In this document: positions 27,910 through 39,900 of the stretch, piece after piece
Position numbering within the stretch: position 1 is the stretch's first letter
Layout: the number at the start of each line of letters is the position of its first letter
Source: Cladocopium goreaui
Taxonomy: Eukaryota; Sar; Dinophyceae; Suessiales; Symbiodiniaceae
Length of the DNA: 64,000 nt
Direction: 5' to 3'
Assembly (NCBI GenBank): GCA_947184155.2
Contig: CAMXCT020001112.1
Coordinates: forward strand, 766,001 to 830,000
Position numbers and translations under genes: made by a program
The notes under the pieces: model-generated
The model's input: the letters and a program-made list of their open reading frames with translations, nothing else
Told to the model about the DNA's origin: nothing
The model's database searches: none

Positions 27910-30900
27910 TCATCTATATCCCCATCCATAGTATCCCTGTTGGTTCCAGTCTCCGCCACGGTGTGAATAAGATCTTCCACCTTTTCCTTGGTCTTTTCCA
28001 CCCTTCTTTGGCGGGGTCACTGGAGCTTGTTTTGGCTGAGGAGCGGTTTCAACTGTTCTCCATGTCGCTGACGATGATGCTTTCGCTTTCGACACTCTTC
28101 CCAGTGCTGGTGCTGCTTTCGGGGCTGCTTTCGACTTGCCAGCGGCTGGATTAGCACGTTCACGATCAGCAGGAGTCGGGGTATCAGCAATCGCAAGTAT
28201 GTGAGCTTCAGACAAGTGGATGCCCCATCTTGGTCGTTGATCTTCCCGTTGCTTAATGTGATTGTAGTCATCGATCGCATCATACAGCTTTTGGAGTAGA
28301 GGTCGTGGCAATTGTCGGCCATTCTGTAGGATCAGGTGTAAAAGTGATATTCTTCGAAGTGGTGGACGAAGAGCACACACAATGTCAACTGGGTTCAGTG
28401 TGATTGTGTCTTGAAAGTCAACGTTCCTGAAGAAATAAACAGCATTTACCCTATATGCACCTGCAATGATTCTTCTGACCATGACGTCTTGTCGGTCAAG
28501 GGCGTCGCGGGCCGCTGTGGTCTTTCTCATCTCATCCATTGTTGTGTCACGCTTCGACAGCTTCTCCATCTCCTCATCAAAGAAGATGTTTTGCAAGTCA
28601 TCATACGTGTAGCCACATTCAAGGGTATATACGAGAAGTCTTTTGAGTACCACCGCCCCATAGTATGCATTGACAAATCCCTCTTCCCCAATGTCATCTC
28701 TTTGATTTGGTCGGCCGATATCTTTGTAGAGCTCTTTCATCTGTTGTGCAGTTGGTTCAATGAGTTCACCATTTTCATCCTCGCCCAGGTAAGGTGTCCT
28801 TGAGTCCAGGTCCATCCTGAATTTCTGGTTCTGTTGAAAATGTTTCCATGCCGTTTCAATGTCTCCACAGAAGTTCCGTTGGAATAGTCTGTAGATCCTG
28901 ACGATATGTAATCCAATCTGCAACAGGAGGATCTTGATGAGCTCCGGCTGAGCATCTCCAATTGTGCAAGGCTCGATTGGCAGGACCTTTGATCCAAACT
29001 CAATTCGTTGCATCCATTTGGGGTACTCAATCTCTGCATCACGAGCTTCTCCAGCCTCATACTCTTCAATGTTGATTTCATCGACCGCTATCTCTTCATC
29101 GTCGTTCTCGTCGGTCGGTTTTCCTTCCTGATTGAGAAATTTGTCGACCTCATCTTGTTCTCTGAAGTCTCTTTTCTCATCATTGATGTCGCCCTTCTTC
29201 GAGGCTTGGTCATCATCTTCTTCTTCTGGTTGAGTTTCTTGTTCTGGACTTTTCATGGTGACATCGTCATCATCTGGCATCACCTCGTCGTCATCATCAT
29301 CACCTGTCAAATCGATCTTGACCTCCTCCCATGCTTTCTTGACGTGGTCTTTGAGATCTTCTTCTCGATGATGTGACTCGGCGCTTGGTACTGTAGCCAC
29401 GGTGATCTTGATTCGTTTCCTCCATCCATGACTCACCAAAAATCCTTTGCACATCACACAAATCGATAATGGTGCAGGGGTCTCCATCAGACATGCGGGG
29501 CATAGTCGATGGTCCTCTTTGCTGGGATGATGAGTGACTGCCAACAATGATATTGCATCATTCCAATCCGGATGTCCAGGGAACAATCTGTGGGTTTGAC
29601 TGAAGTGACCGGTCCTGATATCGACAAGTTTTCGAAGTTCGTCCAGATCGGGTGATGATTCTTCAGGCACAATGTTTCCAATGAGCTTGTCAAATCGTTC
29701 AATGGTGGCTATCCTCTTTGCTCCTTGCACGGAAAGAACAAGTTGATCTCTTCCCTTCGTGATCATGAGACGGTAATAGTCCTTCTCTCTCCAGTCGTAA
29801 TACCAAACAGCATCGAATGATTCGAATGGAATTGTTTCTTGGACCAAAATGTGTCCGTCTGCTGACAATCTAGGGGAGAACTTGGCGATGGAATCATACG
29901 TGATGTAGATGTAGACAAGATCAGTTTGTTCAATCTTCCTGAACCTCAGCACCGTCTGACTTCGCACGTCCCATGGTGCGAATGGCACGAAGAACGTGTT
30001 GATGCGATCGCCTCCTCCTCCGGGACGTAGTCCTTCTCTGAAGATTTGAGCGATATTTTCAAAAGTGGTGCAGTGAAATCCTCCTCCAAGAGTATATCCG
30101 ACTCCAGGGTTCATCTGATAGGACGTCTTCTTGTCTTCAATGCGCACACCGCCTTGAACTCGTGAATGTGCCATAGGGGCACGGATTGCCACTGGCCAAA
30201 GCCAAATCTCTCGATCTGCTGTGCCGATTTCCAACCTCAGTGTTTGTCGATCAAGTCTCGAGGTCAATCCATCATTGAAGTTGTCCATGAGATATTCCAA
30301 CTCAGCTTTTGTGACTTTGAGTCCTAGCACTTGAGCTCGGATTCTTTTCGTTTGCTTGTACTCAGTGAAAATCACTCTCTGGAAATTGTTCCACCTCTCA
30401 ACAAGTATCGGGTAGTTGACATAGGTCGTTCCAGCCAATGTATGTTGGTCTCTCCAAATGGCGTCGTACTTCAAGATCGACTCAACATTGACCCAACCTG
30501 CCTCATCGCATGGTAGTCCACGGTGATTCCGACTGTCTTTGACGCAACCCACGGAGTGGCGTAGCGCTGCATTGAATCTTTTTGACAATTCGATTATCCA
30601 TGGCGGATTTTCCCACTTGTTGCCCATCCACTCATTCTCGCCATATCGATGCACCTTGCACCAGTCCATTCCAAGATACTTTTCTCCGTTGATGCGGGCA
30701 AGTTGAAGTTTACCGATGTTGTGGCCATGTGTGAATGGTTGGATGTACTTGAAATTCCAGTTGTTTCCATGTTGTTTTCTTTCTTCAGTGAGCCATTTTA
30801 CATATTCATCATGATCAAGTGGGTTCCAAGCATTCAGCTCCTCAATGGTCGGCAAAACGGGCGGGGATTCCTCAGCCGCACGTTCAATCAGCAAATCAAG

Positions 30901-33900
30901 CTCATGACGATTCTTCACACCTCGGCTAATTGGGTTGACTTCGACACCATTCACTAAGTATTGTCCTCCTTCTTCACGATCACCAATGTCGTACATAAAG
31001 GCTGACTGACTGTAGAAGCACTTGGTCACTTCTTCTTTCTCAGTGAATCTGGTTCTTCCCCAACGCTTTCCTCGCGGCATGACGTTCTTTGGTAGCTTGT
31101 CTTTTCTGCCTCTGGTTGCAGCTTTGGATCTTTCGGATGATGATGGGGATTTGGACTTCTGATCCATGATCAATCTCATGCGCCAAAGGGTGTCCTTCAT
31201 CTTCTCATCATCTGGCGTGGTACATTCATCAATGTCATGCGTTCCACCACAAACGAAGCAATATTGGACAAGCGACGCATCTGCAATCAGCTTCTCAAAT
31301 CGATCACGGATGTCCCGCACCTCTGTTCGGCGCTTCTTCGCTTCCGAAGGTTGGCCCCCCACGTCATCTTCCTCCTCCTCATTCTCAATGTCACCAGCTC
31401 CGGCATCGGTTTCTCCTGAAGTCTGTTCTGCTCGAGGGCCCCGCGCCGTAGGCGTCGTGGTCTCCTCATCAGGTTCATCAACTTCATCTACCTCTTCATC
31501 GCTTGATGAGACCTCAATCATTTCAGGGTGGTCATCGTAGTTGGCTTCTGGGAGCACCGGCATTCTGGTGATCTTCTTCTGCATGAGTAGGTCAAAGATT
31601 CCCGCTTCTTTCAAGATTGTAATCACCATGTCGTTCTCGACCGGCGGGATGTATGCTTTCCTGGATCGGTTTCGCTTTGTGTTGATGGTGTCGGTAGGTC
31701 GACATGAACTGCTGAATAGCCAGAATGACTCTTCCAGTCCTGCAAGACAACTGTCAAGGTTTGCCCCCCATCCAGCGAACATAGTAGGAAATTGAATACC
31801 CAGGTCAAGCATTCCGAGCCAGAATTCAAAAATGTCGCCGACATACTCAGCTGTTGCGGTTGGATTGATCATTGATGCAATCTCCTCCTTGGTCAGCACG
31901 GTCTTCATGTAGTCATGATAAGCGACGTTTCCACCATCCCAAAGCAGTCTGTAAAACCATCGCATTCGGTGCATTCCGCCTCCGCAATCCTCTGTTCGAG
32001 TTTCACGTTGTACAGTGAACTGGGGTAACAGGTCTCGTCTGCATTTCCCTTTCACCATGTATGCAGGCATTCGGATGGCACCTCGATGTGATACCTGTTT
32101 GAATACATCGCTTGTCGTCCTGTATCCTGAGAGCATTGCAAGTGTCGCAGTGACCAGGAATCCACGGAGGTCCTTCTCGGCTTCCATTTCTCTCCAGTCA
32201 ACGCACTCATTGTAGATGTTGAGCAATCTTGCAGCTACTCTTGCATCCTGTGAAAATTCATCCATACCAATGTCATCAGTACCGTAGATTGCCGCTCTCG
32301 TCCAGTTGCTTGCGCAATTCAGGCATCTTGTGCGGTTCTCTGTGCAGGTATTCAATCTCGAATCATTCTTATGAAATCCTTTGCACACATCGCACATCAA
32401 TTCGGAATCTTCGGTTACCTCGACCCAATGCTCATCCACATCTGTCAGGGGCTCCGGGGTAAACACTCCTCGTCGGATGTCTGACCATGCCCTCCTCTGG
32501 ACCGCATCCTTCATGTGTTTCATTCCTCCAATGATGTTTGCTGATCCAGCTTGAGCATCTGTGACCTCTCCAGCACGAATGCTGGGAATAATTCGTGGAT
32601 GTTCTGTGCATCGTTTGATGGTTTCAATGTCAAATCCGGTGTTCTTCACATGGACGCATTCTTCATTCAGGTCATGGACTGTGTCATGATCCATTGCACA
32701 ATGTAAGAAGACCTTTTGTCGCATCAGTGACTTTTCAAGCATAGCCCAAATGACTTCCTTGCCTTCACCTTCTTTCCAATAAAAAGGCTCACGACCACAC
32801 GCATATATCTGTTTCCAGAATCTTTCATTGGTGGAGTGAATAATGCCCTTTTCCTTCAAGATTCTTGCAAGCTCCTCGGCCATGGATACAATCGAAGATT
32901 GGGACCCAAGAAACCGGGCATCTCTCAGAATGTTGACGAAAATTGGAAGATGTGCTACTTGGCTGATTTCAGTGATGATCTCCGCCAATTTGGTGACGAA
33001 GTCTGCATTTGGCATCAGTATGCGAGTTTGTCCTCTGAAAAGTGCTGCGAAAGAGATCCAAACATGAACAGTGGCACTTGAGAACGCGTTGGCGTTGGAT
33101 CGTAGGAATTTCAATGCATTTGTTGCCATTGTCAAGAAATCCTCAGGTTTCTCCAGAGATTCATAGGGAAGTTGGTACACCTTGATGGATGAAAGACCCA
33201 TGTTGTTGAGCCCAGCCTCGATGTCATTGACGATTCTCGAGCTAGATCTCGTTTGGTAAGTCAAATCCGTCAAGATGAGAGCTTTGTTGTTTCTCACTTG
33301 TCCTCCCAATTCATCCCATTTGTCTAACCAGGGCTCCCCGATGATGAACTGTCCAATCTTGTTTCCCAATTTCTTCAGTTTGGCTCGAATCTCGCCCTCC
33401 ACAGTCTCTTCAATGCCCAGAGTCAACATGGCTAGGACTTCCGTCACCGGATACCCTTTGCACCTGACAAACTCTGTGGTCGTGATGATGTAGTGGTAGA
33501 GCTTCAGCCATTCGTAGTCATTCTCATTGACCATGTGGGAATCAAGTTGACCTTCTGTCAGCATGTTGAAAGATAAGGCAGCATGAAATGTCAATCTTCT
33601 CAAATACTGTTTCCAGATCAAATTGGATCCAAACTTGTGAGTAGTGTGAGGGCCCTCTACGATTGAAAGCACAAAATCCTTGCCGGACCGCAGGAACGCA
33701 ATTCTCTGTTCCTCACGTGCGTAGTCTTCGGCAGCATGGAGACGTACTTCCACGGTTGAAGGTTTCCTCCTCTTCATCCAGTCCTCAGTTGGAGTCCAAT
33801 TCTCATCTCTTTCTGGTTCAGTACGACCTTGAGACGTCGCTCCAGGTCCAGATCGGAAGGCTGCATGGGTCGACGAAGATGAGGCTCCGCCAGTCGATGG

Positions 33901-36900
33901 TTTTGGCATCTTCTTCGGTTGAATGTTCGAACTTTGTGCTTGTTGCGATGCCTTTGGTTGTGATCCCTCCGTAGGAGCGGATGTACCCTGGGCGCTAGGT
34001 CCAGTTGAAGTGTCATCGTTCACCCATGAAGGCTCCTCATTGTTCCAGAAGTCAACTTCGTCGGGTCTTCGTCCATCGTTGAAGTTCAGGGGGACATCCC
34101 AGTTGTCGAAATTGTGCATGCTGCCACCTGTTCCAGCCTGAGTATCGGTCAATGATGTTGTAAAATCTTTGAGGGAACTATGGCAAGCATGACGTCTTTC
34201 TTTCTCGGTGTATCTGGCCCCTTCATCGGCGATTGAGACGTTGTATCCATGCCCAATCAGGATCCCCAGGGGAATGTCAAAATTCTTGAGGATCGAGAAC
34301 TGGATTTCGGAGAGTTCTGCTACTCTCGCCAAATTTCCATCTCCTCGGGCGCTGGTCTTGTGTCTCTCAAGGGCTGTGCCGAGGGCTAACAAACACAAGA
34401 AATGGTTCTGGGCTGCACTCCTCCCTTTCGGTTGGTTGGTTTCAAAAGCGACCACATCATTCATCACGTCTTGCAAGATGATCTGATCTGATGGGTTCTG
34501 CTCATTGTGATACCTCAATGCATGTCCTAGGTGCCTCATCTGGACTTCAATCATGAGCTTCATTGCTTTTCGATAGCTGTCATTGTCAGATGGAGACTTC
34601 GGATTTACCTTGGTCAACTCGTCCATGACTTTGAAGTACTCGGCTGTCCTTGTCACAGCTAACCATGATGTGGCACTCGGATCTGTGTTGAATGATGGTG
34701 TTCCTCGATAAATTTGCTTCATGTTTCGGATCTTTGCCTCAGTTTCGGCTGCCGTGGCTTGATCATCAAAAGGTTCGGGAAAATGTCCTTTGGTCAATAC
34801 GATCCAGAGCTCATCAAGTCTGTCATAGATCTCCTTGTCCATGAAGCGTCCCACGGTTGCATCATCATATGGGCATCTGCTTGCAAAGACTTTCACGAAT
34901 CTCGACCCTTTTGACAAAAACTCCCATCCTGAACACCCCTTCTCGATGTCCTGCGCTCTCTGCAACAACTTGTAGGCTACCTCCAGGGCTTGTGCAGTGG
35001 CTTCACTGGTGTGTCTGGAGTTCGCAAAGTACGCTGAGTAGACAACTGCAGGCGGCATACCAAACCTAATCCATTGGTTGGCTGTTTCTTCATCTGAGAT
35101 CAGTCGAAAATTCGAACCTCGGGTGTCTCGGAATGGCGATGGAGTCTTGGCTGCAATGGTCCCTTCAGACATTCCCTTCAGCACTCGTAATGCAACGGTG
35201 ATTCGGCTTCCGGCAAATTGTCCTACTGAGTTCAGATCATGAGTTTCGGCCATCTCGCTTTGTACAGAATAAAGTTGCACGGACCGTAGGTCTCGTGACA
35301 ACCGTTCGAACAGCGAAAATAGTTGCACGAACCGTAGGTTTCGTAACAACCAGTCGGAGTCGAATTCAGAAAGCGGTCGACACGAAAATGAAAAGTGCCA
35401 CGAAGAAAGAACCGAAGTTGAAGTCAATCTCGAAAAGCACCAGTGCAGTAGCGATCGCTCGAACGAATGGTCAATGGCGTCGAGCTCTCGGGTAGCACAA
35501 ACGGATGTTGCCACCGACTTGATTGGGTGACTGCGGACATTCTCGGAATCACGAGACATTTCAGCTTTCAATTGTTCATCACATGCAAGCGGCTTCCAAC
35601 GTTTCATCACTCTGACGTTCACAAATGGACTATTCCTGATTACATGATCATTGATCCCATTCATGATTATCTTGGCTATCCATTTGGTGTAAACTTGGGT
35701 AATGCGAGTTTCCCTACCGGCACACTCTGCATGGTCATGACGGCGATCACATCTTCTATGAAGCTTTGGAAAAGACACCCCCCATGTAACAATCTTCCAA
35801 GGTTTCTTGATTGGTTTGGGAGTCTCTTGGAACTGTGATTTCAAGCCATACATGCATCCATCAAATTTGTGCTCATGAGATACGGTTCCTTCCACAAGAT
35901 CAGTCATTCTACGGTCCTTCCAGTAGTCACAACCTCTAGGCAATTCAAGCAAGGCTGGTGATCCCATATTGATAAGTTCACTTAGCACTGATGCAAACAC
36001 TTCCCACATCGCCCAGAAGATCTGCTTCTTTGCTTCGATGAGTTGTGTTGTTGCTTCGCTCACCCATCGGTTGATTCGGTTCCATGGTGAACCTCCTGTA
36101 CATGGACCTGCAAAGAACATTGAATCAAGTTTGGTCCGAAGGCATCGCCTTGCTTTACTGATTCCGTACGGAGAGAGCATGTCGTCATCTTCGGTAATTG
36201 GCACGACATGAAACTTCATTTCGTCCTTCATTTTGTTCTGCAAGAACGTAAACCAGTTTCTCTCTTCCGAACATAACAAGACGAAGCATGGGACTGCTTG
36301 AGGAACTTCGATCAAATTGATTGCAAGGGAAAACTTCGCAAATTTTGATGTCATCAAGTCACAAGGTGATTTGGAAAATTGAAATTCCAAAGTTCTGTTT
36401 TTCTTTTCTCTCCAAAGGATCACCGACACTTTGGGATGGTCAACCTCATGTTTGCCTACTTCAATGTGATATTGATAGGGGACAAAAACATCAGTGATGG
36501 GAATAGTTTTCACATCATTGCAATTGATGCATAGCGTGATTACTCCCTGACTCACTTTACAGTTCTTACCTCCATCTATCACTTCAGCATTGGCGAGCAC
36601 CCTGAATGTCGATTTTCCAGTCCAAAATTCATTCAACTTGTTTGTTGATTCATGATTGTCGCCCTTGAATCTCCATATGTCCTTGATCACTCGAGTATTG
36701 GTTTTGAACTTTTGTTCAGTTTCCCTCTCATCACATATGATCCTAGGGTCACAAGGACAGTCTTCGCAATCCTGTGGTACAAAGTTTTGCCTTCTTGGCG
36801 TTTTGTGAATTCGGATCAATGTCTCTTTCCCATCCCACTGCCAATGGTCTTCATTTTTCTTACCTAACACTTGGGATTTTCGGGTGGATTTTACAAACGG

Positions 36901-39900
36901 AATGTTATCACTGATGTCCAATTCCGGATGCGTGTGACATAGGCCAGGTGTTGAAGTGGACTGTGGGTGCCCCTTTCCTTCACCCTCACTATATCCTTCA
37001 CCCTCACTCCCCCCATGAACAAGGCGCATAAGCGTGTTGATCACACGTGTGGCTGGCTGAAGGCACTGGTGAATGGATTTCGGGTGTTGAGACGGTGATG
37101 TCTGTGCGTCTAAAAACAAGGCATCAACCGAGAACATCAGTGTTGGTGAGTCGGTCAGATGCTGTACACGGTCATGTTGTGGTGACGCACACGAGTCACG
37201 TAGTGATCTCGAGTGGGCAGGCGGGGCGTGCACGTGCTTTGACGACATCACCCGGTGGGTTGAGGTCGTTGAAACGGATTGTGAAACAGTGTCCGGGATC
37301 AACGGCTGCTTGTTGGGCGAATGATACTGAAAACACGCTCGTTCAACCCACTTATCAAATCTGATAGCCTGCTCTGGTGGAGATGCACGGTGTTCGACCT
37401 TTGTCCAGGCACCATTGAGAAGAACCCATGTGGATCTCAAAACATCTGGCGGCACAATTAAGCCGGGTGGCTTAGGACGATAAAACACCGGTTGCTTGAC
37501 GACAAAAATGGGATCCATACCTGGCAAGTATTGTAGCTTCTCTTTACTAGTCAAACCCTTCCTATACACTTCTTTTGGCAAAATAGGGGTTTCCGTGTAT
37601 GGGAAGTTTGGGATATCCTCAGTTTTGGATTGGAAAACTTGGCGAGTAGTCATATCGACATCGGTGCTTGGCTGCAACATGTCCAATACTTCTTTGCTCT
37701 GCAAGTCCTGAGGTTCCAACAAGTTGATTAGCATACAAGCTTTCTTCCATGCCATGGGATTCTTGAACCCTTTAGTATGGATATCGGCTGCCATTTTGGC
37801 TGTAATTTCATAGATCAATACAAAATGATCCTTTTGGAAATGTTCATGCATGGAGGCAATGGAAATACCATGTGTGCGCTCCAAATGACGCATGGTTGGA
37901 TTCCGTCCTGATCTGACAACACCAATCATACCTTGATTATCGTCATGGAACAGGAGTTGAGGAAAAACTTTGGCTAAGACTTTCCACAGACTTAATGCGG
38001 GGATTCCTAGAGTCCTAAGTGCAGTATCTGCAGCCACAATTTCAGCTTCGGGGGTAGAATGACTAACACACCCTTGTCGCTTACTTCCACCAGCAAGTGG
38101 GAATCTTGTGAACTTACCTTGGACTTGTAAGTGCGATCCTGAAGTTGATCTCAAGGATTGGGCACATCCAGCGAAATCCGCATCTGCAAATAGTCCTAAC
38201 GATAAATCTTCAATTTTGTCTCCGACCCATCCTATCATTTTGAGGGACAATGTGGAATTAACATAACACATTAGGTGATGAAGACGGGCGTCATCATCCT
38301 TTGTCCATTTAGTCACATTACGTGCTAATGCATTGATGGATCTCAACAGGTCAAACCGCGCAATGCGGGCTGCATAAAGCAGCTTCATCAGCACACTAGC
38401 TGCATGCGGAGCTAGATTCCCACGGCTCAGCGTCTCACTGTCTTGCGCACGACGTGAGTTGCCAGTCTCGGAGAGAGCAGGCATATCTGGATCGAAGGAG
38501 TGTGCACACCAAGGACACTCAACTTTGCGTTTTCCATCGGAAGGAGCTCGATACGGGCTGCTTTTCGTTTCCTCTGGAAGGCTTGGAGTTGATACCTTTT
38601 TCAATTTTGTGTCCTTACCGATGATGTCAAGATACTTTTCCACCGATAACTTTAACAATCCTTCCATGTTATAAGTTATGGTCTTGACTTTCTTACCATT
38701 ATGCAATTGGGTCTCACCTTGGGATAAAACACATCCTAAGTAAAGTCCCAAGTCGGTTTCGGGTTCAATGCGCAGAACAGTGCGCAGCATATCCCAACCT
38801 TTGGCCAGATTTTCGGAGGGCCCAGCAAGCTTAAGGTCATCCACATAGATTACCAACAGCAATTTGAGCTCATCATGAAAATACATAGAAGGCCATTCCT
38901 CTCCAATGGGCTTAAAACCAATTTCTTGAACTTTCTTGTCACAATGTTGTTCCCACATCGTGCCTGAATCAGGGTGTCCATACAGGGCTTTGTCGAGTCT
39001 TACGACAGGGCGACGGAACTTCCAGTATTGTATCTCCGGAGGCCATGCATCAGTGGGTAACTCCACCCAACACAAAGGTCCCTTCAACTTCGCCTGGATG
39101 TAGGCCTGAATCGCATCTGCCAACTTGACGGAGTGCCCAGGAAGACATCCATAAAAATCTGCCCATCGTGAGGCTTCGAAGGAAGCAGGGGAATTTCCCA
39201 AGTCTTGGAAGAATGCTGCCTCCCAATGCTGATTCTTCACCTGATTTCCTAGCAGAACGCCTCTTCCCTTGAATTTTCGTCCAGGATTGTCTTCTGACAG
39301 CTGGTAATTCTTTTCCACGCATATGCCATGGACCCTGGCCATGTGTACTTCCTTTTTGTTCTTCTTGGCCTCTGCAACAACATCGTCGTATTCACGAACC
39401 ATTGTAAAGTCGAATACCTCTTGATCACGAAGGCCTTTCCACTCCTTGAGCATCGCCTCTTTGGCCTTTGGGTTAGACTCAATCTCAGCTCTGCCCACAG
39501 GTCGTGAAACCATTGCGTTGAATAGTTTGCTTCCAAGACCTCCTGATGGTATCTTGGTTCGGTGACTTTGATCTGATGCAGAAGTACACGGCATAGTTGG
39601 GAAAGGGATGTATTCATCATCATCAGTGGCTATGTTCTTCACGTTCTTGACGTTAACACACTTGCCATTTTTGATCATTGTTGACTCTCCTGGCGTAGCC
39701 ATGGAAAACCTTGAAATCTCTCCTGACAATGTGCTCCAAACTTCACCACTCCACGATGCTTTTGGGCCACGTCCTTTCTCGACCTCCGACCATTCATCCC
39801 ATTCAGTGAGATATTCCTCGTCGTCCGGGACGTCAGTAGAAGCATCGGAACATGGACTTGCATCAGCATTCCTCTTCACTTTTCGACAATCAATGTATCG

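Noticed and set aside
29008..29376. Hydrophobic plus-strand ORF of 122 codons
   Set aside because: Antisense shadow of the acidic repeats of the giant ORF.
31166..31540. Plus-strand Ser-rich frames opposite element 3
   Set aside because: They mirror Asp/Glu-rich stretches of the giant ORF; no independent coding signal.
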